Positions 44,938-55,897 are shown, counted from the first letter of the stretch. The stretch is 64,000 nucleotides of DNA from Paralithodes platypus (GCA_032716605.1 CM064571.1:14144751-14208750); one strand, 5' to 3'. Numbers and translations are program-made. Notes: generated from the letters alone by a model not told the origin.

Positions 44938-45002
44938 GTTGGTGAAGTGAAGGGGTACAGGTGTGCGTGTGTATTATGATGACCAACACGGGGAGGAGGG
45001 GG

Positions 45003-45010
45003 TTTATATA
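45003..45010 (-). promoter_or_regulatory. TATA box of the cuticle gene
   Basis: TATATAAA on the minus strand, about 65 bp upstream of the exon 1 ATG (44937). The expected start is near 44975-44980, where GGTCATCAT resembles an arthropod initiator. The sequence just upstream of the box is GATGGTGCCGAG, and only about 28 bp separate it from the family A element at 45038-45373. Confidence 0.7.
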
Positions 45011-45037
45011 CTCGGCACCATCATCGGCTGACTGACC

Positions 45038-45373
45038 TTAAGGGGAGATGGACCGTTTTTGCTGGTCCTCCTTCTCCCTCGTGTTTAGCTCCATTAGTTT
45101 TCAGATCACAATATGTTTGCCCCATTAGTGTGTTGATTTTAAGACCTTCCGCCCCATTTACTTGTCAATATTAAGACCTTTCGTGCTATTTAGGTGTCGA
45201 TTTTTGTCCTGGTGAATGAAAGTGAGCCATTTTTGTACCGAAAAATTTCAAAATTTATCTAGAGGGGGATGTACTGGATGTTTACTTAAGCTTGATGGAG
45301 GTCTAGGGAGAAAACTGAAAAAAATAATTAATGCATTTAAAAATGGACCAAAACTTAAAGTATCCCCCCTTAA
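45038..45373. mobile_element. TTAA-type repeat, family A, copy 4, in the cuticle gene promoter
   Basis: TTAAGGGGAGATGGACCG at 45038, CCCCCCTTAA at 45364-45373; internal CTCCCTCGTGTTTAGCTCC and ACCTTTCGTGCTATTTAGG (reverse orientation). It displaced whatever lay directly upstream of the cuticle TATA box. Confidence 0.7.
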
Positions 45374-45499
45374 AGTGGTGTGTTGGGGTTCTGAGGGGGT
45401 AGGAACCAAAGGGGTGACGTATGGTGACGGGCTTTACTGCATGGAGGTCATTTGGCACGGGCGAGGGTAGAGAAGGGACGCAGTTCAAGGGGAGAGAGA

Positions 45500-45700
45500 G
45501 GGTTTATTTATGTAGGAACACACACAGAGAGGAGGATGCAACAGAGAATCTTAAAAATATAGACAGTTTGCACACAGACGGCATATATTTATGTACGAAC
45601 ATACACAGAGAGAAGGATACAACAGAGAATCTTAAAAATATGGACAGTTTGCACACAGAGAGAGAAATAGAGTACCTTAGAAATAAAGAGAGTTTGTACA
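45500..45700 (+). repeat. Short tandem repeat of about 83 bp, 2 full units plus a partial
   Basis: TTTATGTA(G/C)GAACA(C/T)ACACAGAG followed by CAACAGAGAATCTTAAAAAT and GACAGTTTGCACACAGA occurs twice, then a diverged third part (GTACCTTAGAAATAAAGAG). Confidence 0.8.
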
Positions 45701-45702
45701 CA

Positions 45703-45741
<39 letters not shown>

Positions 45742-46040
45742 GTGTGTGTGTAGGACCTCCCAAAGAGAGAGGATAGTGGCATAGATAATCTTAGAAATAA
45801 AGAAATAATGTTAAACAACTACAATTGTGCTGATCCATTTCCAATACATTAGACTACTTGGGAAATCAAAGCACGAGTTTGTTTAAAATTGTAAGTGATG
45901 TACCAATAATATATACATACTATACACACACACAAACAAACACATGCACACACACATATATATACAGTATATATATATATATATATATTATATACTATAC
46001 AGTAATAATATACATATATACCGGTATATATATATTTTTT
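45703..46040. repeat. (TA)n and (CA)n microsatellites
   Basis: TA runs at 45703-45739 and 45955-45990, (TG)n at 45740-45750, (CA)n at 45925-45955, with a pyrimidine-rich stretch to 46075. Confidence 0.9.
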
Positions 46041-46074
46041 TTTTTTTTATATATTTTTTTCTTTTGTTTTTTTT

Positions 46075-46260
46075 TTTTGCCAAACGCCGTAATTCCCGCG
46101 AAGGGGTGGCCATGAAGATTACACGTTTGTTGCGAATTGCTAGGTCAAGTTGCCTGGCTTGACATCTACCAATAACATTTTGACAGAGAGGATTCGATCC
46201 GCCGACCCTTTGATCAGCAGCCAAAGCTCTACTGACTATGTCATGGCTCGCAATATACTG
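46075..46260 (-). mobile_element. tRNA-derived SINE, family S2, copy 2
   Basis: The minus-strand head GCGAGCCATGACATAGTCAG, TAGAGCTTTGGC, then CAAAGGGTCGGCGGATCGAA and TCCTC (good B box GGATCGAATCC). The body runs CAAAATGTTATTGGTAG, CAAGTTGACC-like, to GGAATTACGGCG and an A-rich tail at 46045-46078. The partner is at 33780-33990. A short related body piece (GCCGTGATACCCGAAGGGGT) is at 61445. Confidence 0.7.
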
Positions 46261-46261
46261 T

Positions 46262-46272
46262 ATAATTATACA

Positions 46273-46360
<88 letters not shown>
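46262..46360. repeat. (TA)n microsatellite
   Basis: About 90 bp of pure TA. Confidence 0.97.
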
Positions 46361-46361
<1 letters not shown>

Positions 46362-46687
46362 ATAGCCTATTTCACAAATAAATGTGAGCTACTAAATTAT
46401 TTTATACTCGCAGTGGGGCTGATCCACCGACAGTCAGAACGATTGTCCATGTTTTAACCAAATCTACCATGGCGTGATAAAGGATACTAAACCTTTTCCT
46501 ATTCACATTAAGGAGAAGGGAAATCCTACGAGAAGAATGTATTACAATTCATACACAAATCGTAGGATCCATATTCCAGGATATCATACAGGGATTTTTA
46601 CAAGTACCCCAACGCAACTCGGGCCAAAATGTATTAAATATAATTATAACCCAACCAAGAATGGGAGAGGGGTGGGACTTTTTTGTC
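46361..46687. other. Spacer with a possible degenerate tRNA-like segment
   Basis: The minus strand at about 46480-46410 reads CGCCATGGTAGATTTGGTTA and GTCGGTGGATCAGCCCCAC, loosely tRNA-like (B-box-like GGTGGATCAGCCC). The rest shows no feature. Confidence 0.3.
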
Positions 46688-46805
<118 letters not shown>

Positions 46806-46819
46806 CTAACGAGAGATGT

Positions 46820-47230
46820 GAAAGTAGTAGTAACAGTCACCATCACCATTACTATCATCACTACTACTATTACAATCATCACTACTATTCTCACCATCAT
46901 CATTACAATTGTCACCACTGTCACTACCATCAGCATCACTACTGTCATCATTATAACTACAACTACCACCATCTTTACTATTATCACCATTATCTTAAAA
47001 TCATCATTACTACTGTCACCATCATCACTACTACTATAACCATATTCACTACTACCTAGTACTGTCAACATCATCACTACTACTGTCACCATCAGCTCAA
47101 CTGTCATCACTATTACCACTACAACAATCACCATCATCACTACTATTATCACCATCATCACTACTAGTATCACCATTATCACTACGATTACCATCATCCC
47201 TACTACTACTACTACCATCACTGCTACTGT
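46820..47230. repeat. Imperfect ATC/ACT/ACC trinucleotide tract, 1
   Basis: About 400 bp built of CATCACTACTAC, ACTATCACCATC and similar words; the same sequence type occurs at 2040-2150 and 50880-51130. No coding meaning (the His/Thr/Ile and Val/Met ORFs here are low complexity). Confidence 0.9.
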
Positions 47231-47632
47231 CAACTATAACGCAATGTTGCATCTCTCTCGCTATTCTATCGCTACTATAATAATCAGTGTTCCTCAGAGC
47301 TTTCCCAGTGTATACCACCTCCTTTACGTAGGGCACGTGGTACCTGTCTTGCAACTCAATCCTACCCCTACTCTGCAACTCTCCAACCCGAGAGTGAAAC
47401 GTTACTCTCAAACTTTCTTCTACTCAACAGCTGAGCTCTGGAATTCTCTCCCAGAATCAGTCTTTCCCTCTTCCTATGACTTAAATTGCTTCAAACTCTG
47501 TGTGTCCAGATATTTTGGCTCGAACGTCCCTTGATTTTGGCCCTGTCACTCTTTCAACTATGGGGGAGGCACTCGCTATAGGCAGTTCTGCCTTTTGCCT
47601 CCCTCAATCACATAGAAAAAAGAAAAAAAAAT
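47231..47632 (+). mobile_element. Jockey-type LINE 3'-end fragment, copy 3
   Basis: It begins ACTATAACGCAATGTTGCAT and follows the C-terminal coding and 3' UTR of the LINE at 43133-44855 (CTATTCTATCGCTACTATAA, GGGGGAGGCACTCGCTA), ending in an A-rich tail after CACATAG at 47612. It joins abruptly to the trinucleotide tract on its left. Confidence 0.85.
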
Positions 47633-47817
47633 ACTAACTTTATACTTAACCTAAACCTAACCCAACCTAACCTATCCAAAACGGGGCACGTTCGTCGTAC
47701 AAATGCGGGGGCTAGTTGTTTTAAGAACATAAGATCGCGAGAAACTGCATAAGACCATGCGGCCCACACGAGGCAGCTCCCATTCACACCCAGCCCATAT
47801 CATCCATATGGGAAGTG

Positions 47818-48090
47818 AATCTGCAAGACCCGGGATCGAATCCCTGCCACGGCGGACATTTAGTGGGTGTGGTAGTACGTCCTAGCATGTTTCACATGAT
47901 CGCACCCAGTCAGGGGACACCTTGACGACGTATACAGACTAATCACACATAACAAAGCCACTCCCACAGCTTCCTCTCTCTCCAACACCCCTTCTCCCCT
48001 CTCTATACTCTTCAGAAAAAAACAGAAAAAGTAGAAAGTAACTACGAGGTGCCGTTGTAAAGGCTTATTCCTCAATACCTTCATCTGATC
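47818..48090 (+). mobile_element. tRNA-derived SINE, family S3, 5'-truncated copy in a LINE
   Basis: It starts inside the tRNA-like head (CTGCAAGACCCGGGATCGAA, with B box GGGATCGAATCCC, and CCACGGCGGACA). The body ACATTTAGTGGGTGTGG, CAGTCAGGGGACACCTTG, CCACTCCCACAGCTTCC and the tail CTCAATACCTTCATCTGATC follow. It is antisense to the surrounding LINE. Confidence 0.75.
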
Positions 48091-48994
48091 TGAATCTAAC
48101 TTCCGCTTAAAGCTTTCAATTGTTCCTGAGCTAATCACTGCTGTGGGCAGTCCATTCCACATGTTAACAACTCTATTCCCAAACCAGGGTTTTCCTATAT
48201 CTTTTCTAAATCTAAACTTATCTAACTTGAAACCATTTGAGCGGGTTGTGTCGCCGTTCTTTAGCTTTAATACCTCTTCTGTATCGCCCTTATTTATACC
48301 TTTTATCCATTTAAATACCTCTATCATGTCTCCCCTACATCTTCGTCTTTCTAGTGAGTGCAAGCCTAAGGCTTTCAACCTCTCCTCATACGATAAGTTT
48401 CTAATATTATGTATAATTTTGGTTATTCTTCTTCGGACTGCCCCTAAAGGGTCGATATCCATTCTGTAATAAGGGCACCAAAATTGGACAGCATAGTCTA
48501 AATGGGGTCTTACTAGTGCTAAGTATAGTTTTAAGAAAACTTCAGCAGTCCTGTTGCTAACACTCCTAGATATGAACTCTATTTGCCGTTTCTAACACTT
48601 ATACATTGGTTTCTGGGTTTCAGATCATTACTAACAAGCACCCCCAGATCCTTCTCACACTCTGAGTTATCCAATTCTACATTGTCTTGTTTATATTTCG
48701 CTTCTAAATTACGATTTCCAATCCTTAATACCTTACATTTGTCTACATTAAAACTCATCTGCCAATTTATGGACCACTCGTGCAAATGATCGAGATCCTT
48801 TTGAAGACATTCCCTGTCGGTAGCTGACTCTATTATCCTACCTATTTTAGTATCACCAGCAAATTTACTAATCCTACTCTCTATGCCTGAGTCAAGATCA
48901 TATATATAGATAATGAACAGAAGGGGCCCCAAAACCGACCCTTGGGAGACCCCACTTTTAACTAATCCCCAGTCCGATTTTACACCATTGATAC

Positions 48995-50771
48995 TAAAGG
49001 GTACACCACACAGTCAGGAATGCGAGCTAGAATCACTAGGAGTAGCTGAAAATTCGGATTCCTGGGCCTATTCGCGGCGAAAATCGATACTCCTAGTGAC
49101 TCTAGCGATATCCTAGTGATTCCTGTTAGACTCCCATTGACTCCAAACCAGTCCCGGCCGATTGGCCCTGTCCGACAAAATGTTCACCGTGTTTAAGGTT
49201 CTCGCCGCGAATCGGACCACTCCCAGTGATTCCCCAGTGACTCCTGGTGATTCTGGTATGAACTGAAACTGAAACCAAAAGTTGTCCGCGAATCAGATAC
49301 GAAACACTGAGAATCACCAGGACTCACTGGGAGTCACTGGGGAATCACTGGGAATCAACTGGGAGTCACTGGGAATGGTCCGATTCGTGGCTAGAACTTT
49401 AAACACGGTGAACATTTTGTCGGACAGGGCCAATCGGCCACGAGTGGTTTGGAGTCACTGGGAGTCTAAAAGGAATCACTAGAGTCACTAGGAGTCATCG
49501 AATTTTCACCGCGAATAGGCCAAGGAATCCAAATTTTCAGCTACTCCTAGTGATTCTAGCTCGCATTCCTGACTGTGTGAAGTACCCTTTAATAAATATA
49601 TTATTCATATAAACCTGTAATACTTCTCACGTGAAAGTATAATATACAGTATACGGCAGTTAACTTTTCTTGGTCAAACATTATAAATAGGCCTAGTATT
49701 AACCTGTGTAAGTACAATTTCCCACAAGACATTGTATTCACCCAGTGATTGTGTGTAGAGAAGGAAATTACGGTAGTTGAGGTAATTAATAATGTGAACA
49801 ATGTATGGTCAATGTTACAATACCCTACTTGTAGTCTACAAGTTCTGCAACTCCCCTTACCTAACATAACGAGAGTGGTGGATACGTGTTTGTATGTGTT
49901 TTGAAATGTCAAGTTCGCTTGGTGGTGGAGAGTGGAATTTGGATTACTACTTCGAGGGGCGTTGTAGTCGGGGTAAACTTTGAGCCAGCGGAATCATGAC
50001 TTGGTTGTTTAGGGGCCGTTGTAGTCGCCGGTTAATAATCTAGAAGTTCTGCAACTCCCCTGACCTAACCTAAGCAAACTTAACACAACCTATAAGTGTT
50101 ACCTATTTTAGGTAATCGTATGAAATATTACAGAACTCGGTAACGAATGAAAACAAGAAGGTGGGAATGATTAACTATCCACTATTTAGACAATAGTTTA
50201 AATATATTTGTTTCGTAAAGTATAGTAAGTATTGATATTATGACCTTACGGTACATAATAATACAGACTTATCCTATTATATTAATGTCTGTAATGATGT
50301 ATGAATACAGTCATAATACTTAATGACGATATTAGAGGACTGTAGTTATAGTGTCCGTGGGTCGGTGGTGAGTGTGCATGTGGCTTGGCACAGCTTGGGG
50401 GCCCCTTATATAGGGGCTGTGCACAATGGGGGCCATGCCTGGCATACTCGCATCTCATTCCTAACAAATCCCAGTAATGCTCGGTGACTCCCAGTGACTC
50501 CTATCTAATTCCCAGTGATTCCTATATTACTCCTATCGACTCTTATATTACAGTAAAAATCCGAAATTTTCAAATTTTCAATCACTCGCACTTCATTCCT
50601 GGTTTTATCCAGGTGATTCCCAGTGATTCGCAGGTACACTCCCACTGGTTCCTACGGTGTTGTGAGTCCACGGGGAATTGCAGACATTCGAGGTGTATTC
50701 CCAGGAATCACCAGGAATCATTACTCCTAGTGATTCTAGCTCGCATTCCTGACTGTGGGAAGTACCCCTAA
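48995..50771. mobile_element. PIF/Harbinger-like non-autonomous DNA element, 1.77 kb, TAA target duplication
   Basis: It is 48998-50768 between TAA copies (48995-48997 and 50769-50771) and lies inside the CR1 RT frame, so both ends are certain. Inverted ends: AGGGTACACCACACAGTCAG and the reverse complement of GGGGTACTTCCCACAGTCAG, continuing through GAATGCGAGCTAGAATCACT for about 50 bp. Both ends are rich in CACTGGGAGTCAC/GTGATTCCCAG repeats. A third end-like copy near 49540-49589 makes the left 591 bp a foldback unit of its own. A 3-bp TWA duplication fits PIF/Harbinger. No transposase ORF. Confidence 0.8.
49590..50459. other. Interior of the Harbinger-like element
   Basis: No ORF. TTCTGCAACTCCCCTTACCT (49850) and TTCTGCAACTCCCCTGACCT (50050) form a 200-bp spaced direct repeat, each near a GGCGTTGTAGTCG-like or GGCCGTTGTAGTCG block. 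Confidence 0.4.
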
Positions 50772-50875
50772 CTCTCTGCTTCCTACCAATCAGCCATGAC
50801 CTAATCCACTTGAGTAGCATCTTCCCAATATCATGTGCTTCTATCTTCCTTGGCAGCCTTTCATGGGCGACATCT

Positions 50876-51170
50876 CCAGTAACCATGACCAACATCACCA
50901 ATACTTTCACCATCATCACTAGTACTATCCCCATCATCGCTACCACAATCCCTACCACCATAATAACCATCATCATCACTACTGTAAATATTATAACTAC
51001 TACCATAATCACCGCAACTATCACTACTACACTCGGACACAGTATCATCATCACTACAGATCATTACCATCATTACAAATACTACAACAATCACCAACAC
51101 CATCACTACTAGTGCCATACTCACTATTATCACCATTTATGTGATACATGTGCTCCTACAGGGAACACAC
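50876..51170. repeat. Imperfect ATC/ACC trinucleotide tract, 2
   Basis: CACCATCATCACTAGTACTA-type words directly abut the truncated RT frame of the CR1 copy. Confidence 0.9.
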
Positions 51171-51254
51171 AAACAGAACGCCATCATCATCACCACTACT
51201 ACCACAGAAGAATGTGTGTACATACACACACATACACAAACATACAGACTCAGT

Positions 51255-51590
51255 GATTACAGTACTATGCCAGATCAGATGAAGGTATTGAGGAAATAGC
51301 CTTTACAACGGCACCTCGTTTTCCTATTTTTCTGAAGAGTGTAGAGAGGGGAGAAGGGGTGTTGGAGAGAGAGGAAGCTGTTGGAGTGGCTTTGTTATGT
51401 GTGTTTAGTCTGTATACGTCGTCAGGGTGTCCCCTGACTGGGTGCGAGCATGTGAAACATGTTAGGACGTACTACCACACCCACTAAATGTCCGCCGTGG
51501 CAGGGATTCGATCCCGGGTCTTGCAGATTCACACGTGAGCGTGCTCACCACTCGACCACCACGGCCACTCCTACGGTGGGGGGGAATCAT
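51255..51590 (-). mobile_element. tRNA-derived SINE, family S3, full-length copy
   Basis: The minus-strand head GCCGTGGTGGTCGAGTGGTG (A box) to GGGATCGAATCCCTGCCACG (B box); GCCGTGG pairs with CCACGGC as a 7-bp acceptor stem. A body of about 240 bp with GGGTGTGGTAGTACGTCC and AACACCCCTTCTCCCC follows, and the 3' end is CCTCAATACCTTCATCTGAT, with ATCTG-like repetition rather than poly-A. Such tails are typical of SINEs moved by CR1/L2-type LINEs, which are present here. Confidence 0.8.
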
Positions 51591-51925
51591 TCGGGGGATG
51601 GGATATGGGGGGGGGGGGGTAAACGATATTTCTGGCTTAGAACTAACTATTGAGCGAATTAATAAATTGATTGACAGACAAATTCACCAATTGTACGTGT
51701 GAAGTTTGGTGAAAATCCGTCCAACGGTCTAAGAAGAGTTTCGGAACAGACGGACGACAACGACGACGACGACGACAGACATTTCGGCTGGCAGGGTAGG
51801 CCTACCACTATAGCCTATGGGGCCGATACCACTGGTTATGCAGAGTTGATAAATAAATTAGCCAAAAAACAAGCACTACCCACAAAATATCTAGCGAAAG
51901 GTGGTGAAGGTTAGTGATTGTTGGC

Positions 51926-51956
<31 letters not shown>

Positions 51957-52402
51957 CCTTTTACCCGAGGCTAAAGATTCGCACTGGCTGGGTAGGGTCA
52001 GGTACGGTCGCGCTAATAAGTCATGTCTCACCTGTCATTGCGTTTGGCTCGCTCTGCGTTGTATTAATGTCTGTCAGATGTTGAATAGGGTGAGTAAGTG
52101 TAGGAACATGTTTGTATATCTCACTTGAAATGAATAAATCAAGTTTAGATTTTGCCGATACCAATTATGGATCAAAATATACTTGGTGCCGAGACATCAC
52201 TTATTAGGCCGATTGTACATAGTTCTATTGAAAAATGAAAAACAAAATTATCTTGAAGGTAGATTTTTTTTTTTTTTTTTTTTATGAGGGAGGAAACTAA
52301 ATATATGATAAAAATATATATAAATGAGGAAATATATACGCTCATCTCCCCTAAATACAGCACAGAGCAAGCCAAACGTAATGCCAGCTGAAACCTGACT
52401 TA
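51591..52402. other. Spacer with family R-like segment, (TC)n and poly-T
   Basis: Poly-G near 51609, a family R-like stretch with (GAC)n at 51640-51780, (TC)n at 51932-51955, and poly-T at 52265-52283. No gene is supported; the frame at 51699-51914 is unremarkable. Confidence 0.4.
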
Positions 52403-52617
52403 TTAACCCCTTCCGTACCGGCGACGTCTTTTTAATTATATTCTAGCTTTATTTAGACAATTTTATTCAGTTTATGAAGGCCCTCAAGCGAGAAAAAGGC
52501 CTCAAACTATCTCACTTAACCCTTTTTACTACCACAGATTCTTCATTAATTGACCAAAATCGTCCAAACATAACTAGAATATAATTACAAAGACGTCACC
52601 GGTACAGAAGGGGTTAA
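52403..52617. mobile_element. TTAA-flanked MITE, family F1, copy 2
   Basis: TTAA-CCCCTTCCGTACCGGCGA to GTCACCGGTACAGAAGGGG-TTAA, 215 bp, the same length as copy 1 at 2439-2653. Confidence 0.8.
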
Positions 52618-52706
52618 CGCCACCGTACAATATATACTGAACGTTTTGTACTGGCTGTATCATTCTTCACTACATTACTCAGTCGGAAATAATATAATGC
52701 TAATCA

Positions 52707-53096
52707 TTAAAAGGAGACGTTATTTTATTGATATATTTATTTTCTATTATTACCGGTATATACATTTGTTTTAGTCTGCTTCCTAGACCTCTATCAAGCT
52801 TAACAAAAAACAAACAAATCCCAAGGACCCCCCTTCAAGATATATATGTACATTTTTCGGTACAAAAAGGTTCCAGCCGAAGGCCGGTTCCTCTTAAATT
52901 ACAGGCTTGCGTAGCTCGCCAGGAAAAAATCGACACCTAAATGGCACGAAAGGTCTTGATATCGATAAAGAAATGGGGAGAAAGGTCTTAAAATCGACAA
53001 ACTAATGGGGCGAACTTCTAAACAAACTTCAAAGCTAATGGAGCTAAATATGAGGGAGAAAGGGTGCCAGAAAAGACGGCCCATCATCCCCCTTAA
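52707..53096. mobile_element. TTAA-type repeat, family A, copy 5
   Basis: Left TTAAAAGGAGACGTTATTTT, right CATCCCCCTTAA; internal TCCTAGACCTCTATCAAGC, GGCACGAAAGGTCTTG and ATGAGGGAGAAAGGG. Confidence 0.7.
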
Positions 53097-53444
53097 CCTC
53101 GACTGACTGAGTACCTTCCATATCTCCCTTTCTCTACCGGTAACGTCCTCGGCATTATATTCCGCCAACTAGTAGATGACTTTATTCAGCTTAGGACGGA
53201 CTTGTAGCAATGAAGAGGCTACCAAACTATCTCAATTAAACCTTAGAGTACCAGCGACGTCTGTTTTTTTCAGCTGCCTTAAGACGATTTTAGGAAGCTT
53301 AGGAAGGATATATGGTAGCTAAAAGGATTAATTGAGACAGTCTGTAATAATTTAACGGGTAGACATCCTTCCTAAGCTGAATAAAACCGTCTAATAGTTA
53401 CCAGAATCTTGCCAAAAGCATGACGCCGGTACACAAGGGGTTAA
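53097..53444. mobile_element. TTAA-flanked MITE, family F1, copy 3 with an abutting half copy
   Basis: 53130-53235 is a left half (CTACCGGTAACGTCCTCGGC); 53236-53444 is a fuller copy (GTACCAGCGACGTCTG to ATGACGCCGGTACACAAGGG-TTAA). Confidence 0.65.
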
Positions 53445-53769
53445 AGATTAGCGCCTTCTGTACCTGTGACGTAATTTTTATATGATTTCAGCTTCATTTA
53501 GAATTTTAGACGATTTGTTGAAGCTTAGGAAGGATGTGTGGCATGTAAAAGGATTTAATTCTATTTTTAACATCGTTCTTAATACTAATAACCCCACAAA
53601 AATGAAATTAATGAAAGCATGTGATTCTCCCAGGATTCGAACCCAGAATACCACATACAGAACTTACACGCTCTAATTGATGGGTAACGTCCTTTCTTAA
53701 TCTGAACAAAATCGTCTAATCATTGCCAGAATATAATATAACTGACGTCACCGGTACAGAATGGGTTAA
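53441..53769. mobile_element. TTAA-flanked MITE, family F1, copy 4, with a SINE-like insert
   Basis: It shares its left TTAA with copy 3 and ends GTCACCGGTACAGAATGGG-TTAA. An extra segment at about 53560-53685 has, on the minus strand, ATTAGAGCGTGTAAG and TGGGTTCGAATCCTGGGAG, i.e. a tRNA-like A and B box pair, so a short SINE or tRNA pseudogene is nested here. Confidence 0.65.
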
Positions 53770-53995
53770 CCTTTAAACGGCGAAGCTATGGTATTTGAAA
53801 TGTACCGCCAGGCGAAGGTATTTTGGTTCATTCCAGACGAAAATAATTATTTTACCATAAATATCGTTATTAATTATTCATATGCACCTATTTTACGTTT
53901 AATATGAAGATATTAACATGTAACAACAATAAAACAAGTGAGAATAGCATTTGGGGAGTGAAAAAGACGTATTATTGCTGACCGATCGTATCAGG
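53770..53995. repeat. Dispersed repeat, family Y, copy 1
   Basis: TTATTTTACCATAAATA, CACCTATTTTACGTTTAAT and TAACAACAATAAAACAAGTG recur at 63775-64000. No ORF. Confidence 0.6.
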
Positions 53996-54174
53996 AGGGG
54001 AGAGCCGGCGCAAAGTATATCCTCTCTCTCTCATTTTCCGAGCGATACTGACTTCTTGCAAATGAAGTCTCTCTGTTGCTAGGATCTCTAACTGCCTCTC
54101 CTGTGATCCTGAGACCGCGGGCCCGAAATTCACGCCAAAAATTACCCGATAAAAGGAGGAAAAATAGGTGATAA

Positions 54175-54562
54175 TTAACCCACTGAGCACCAGGCAATAA
54201 AATATAAATGTACACTCCAGGCCTGGCAGGTTGTCAAAACAAAACAACAATTCCAGAAAACACCTGGAATGGGTTAGAAATGAAGGAAAAAACACAAAAT
54301 AACGATCCCCTAGATCATTAAGGGGTCCTACGGGGCGCAAAAACACGTTTTTGCGCGCTCACGAGCACGCGGCTGGACTTTGAGGATTTTCAACCATGTG
54401 CATAGTTGCGTGGGATACTTATGCAGTTTCCATACAAATCTGAGCCCTCTAGGTGCCATAGGACCGGATTAATTAACCACGACGCACCCTATGCGGCTCT
54501 GGGGTTTAGCGTTACATACATTGCCTACGCATAACGTGCGTCTCTGGTACTCGAAGGGTTAA
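54175..54562. mobile_element. TTAA-flanked MITE, family F2, copy 2
   Basis: TTAA-CCCACTGAGCACCAGG to CTCTGGTACTCGAAGGG-TTAA. The interior GTTGCGTGGGATACTTATGC and TACAAATCTGAGCCCTC match the reverse strand of 19690-19735. Confidence 0.75.
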
Positions 54563-54718
54563 GGGGGGGGGGGGAAATGAGGGAAAAGTTGGGCAGGTTT
54601 GGACACATGTAGAGGAGTGATAGGAGGTATGGAGGGGAATGATCTCACTTAATCACATATTGCTTTGTTTTGAGTGCCAGTGGCGTCTTTTGAAAGGATT
54701 TTTTAATGCCTAATCTCG
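54563..54718. other. Short spacer with poly-G
   Basis: A G10 run follows the TTAA; nothing else is seen. Confidence 0.3.
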
Positions 54719-55147
54719 TAACTCTTTGGCTGCGGGGTGTTTTAGGCTATTTAGGGCATATTCAGGCACTCCTGAATGATGAATAAAGCATCTTCATTAA
54801 ATTAACTGTATTCTGCCAAAAACTAGGTGAAAATAGCTTCAAAATGAGACCAGAACGGGCCTCGTAAGTGGTCTGGTTCACCCGCAGCGGTGGCATAGAA
54901 ACGCGGGAAACCCGCTATTTGTTAGCACTCGCTCGCTTGGCAACACTGTTGTGAGAGGCAAAGAGAGACCCGCGCGAGACACAGTCTACCTCAGTGGGCC
55001 GCTCGCTGCTCTGAGGAACGGAGGTGGGCCCCTCACGCTCCCGCCCACAGACACTCGATTTTTACGTTGTTTACAGGTTTTTGAAGCCTGGAAATTGCTG
55101 TAAATTGCCAGGACGTTCCAGAACGTCACCCGCAGCGAAAGGGTTAA
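54719..55147. mobile_element. TTAA-flanked MITE, family F3, copy 2
   Basis: Right end CACCCGCAGCGAAAGGG-TTAA; left end decayed (TAACTCTTTGGCTGCGGGG). It shares CAGGCACTCCTGAATGA and GGAAATTGCTGTAAATTGCC with 38764-39518. An internal CACCCGCAGCGGTGG block near 54890 mimics the terminus. Confidence 0.7.
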
Positions 55148-55203
55148 GATTCCCGGCACCTTCGGCCAGTAAAATCTCTTACGAGTCTCGACGGCTTTCC
55201 CGG

Positions 55204-55543
55204 GTTAAAGGGAGATTTTCACGTAAGAGTTTTTTTTCTTGACTCCCATCTCTCAAGTGTTTAAGCCCATTATTTTTGATATTATATAACGTCTGTCCCA
55301 TTAGTTTGGTAATTATAAGACCTTTCGCTCCATTTTTGTCAATTTTATAACCATTCATGCCAATTAGGTGTCAATGTTTTCCTGGCGATCGGTAGCGTGC
55401 CTGTAATTTAGGGGGAAACCGACCTTCGGCCGGAACAATTTTCCACCGAAAAATGCACCCATTTATTTTAAAAGGGGGTTCTTGTGGGTATCTTGTTAAA
55501 GTTTGATGGAGGTCTAGTGAGCAAACGGAAAACCTCCCCTTAA
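55204..55543. mobile_element. TTAA-type repeat, family A, copy 6
   Basis: TTAAAGGGAGATTTTCACG to AACCTCCCCTTAA; internal CATTAGTTTGGTAATTATAA and CTGGCGATCGGTAGC. Confidence 0.65.
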
Positions 55544-55616
55544 GAGGACGTTATTTTAAGTAAATATGTATATTTATATTATTACCAGTATATCTATATC
55601 TGTCTATCTATCTATC

Positions 55617-55654
<38 letters not shown>

Positions 55655-55897
55655 AAGAGATAGATAGATATATTTGTTTTTTTCCCTAGACCTTTATCAA
55701 GCATTAACAAACATCCCAAAACATTCCATATAAATTTGCAAATTTATATCGATCGCAATGAAAAATCGACCTCTAAATGGCACGAAAGGTCTTAATATTG
55801 ACAAGGAAATGGGCGAAATTCTTAAAATTTAGAAAGTAACGACCCTAAACATAAAGAAAAAGGAAGGTTTAAAAACAGACCAATACTTCCCCTTATA
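55540..55897. mobile_element. TTAA-type repeat, family A, copy 7
   Basis: Back to back with copy 6, sharing its TTAA. TTAAGAGGACGTTATTTTAA matches the left end of copy 5. It contains (TATC)n and (GA)n at 55600-55665, and ends ACTTCCCCTTAT. Confidence 0.65.

Larger units (their letters stand above)
47721..50875 (-). mobile_element. CR1-like LINE copy 3, split by a SINE and a Harbinger-like element
   Basis: Minus strand: RT piece 50875-50772 (AHERLPRKIEAHDIG, WIRSWLIGRKQRV), interruption 48998-50768, RT piece continuing SINGVKSDWG at 48990, then 48932-48579 (GPLLFIIYIYDLDSG, catalytic FAGD for FADD, TKIGRIIES), and C-terminal part 48462-48100. A SINE (47818-48090, opposite strand) separates this from the 3' tail (GTGTGGGCCGCATGGTC, CTTATGTTCTTA) at 47815-47721. 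This subfamily differs from the copy at 3366-7551. Confidence 0.88.

Noticed and set aside
46075..46260. A functional tRNA gene
   Set aside because: A second copy with the same non-tRNA body at 33780-33990 shows it is a SINE.
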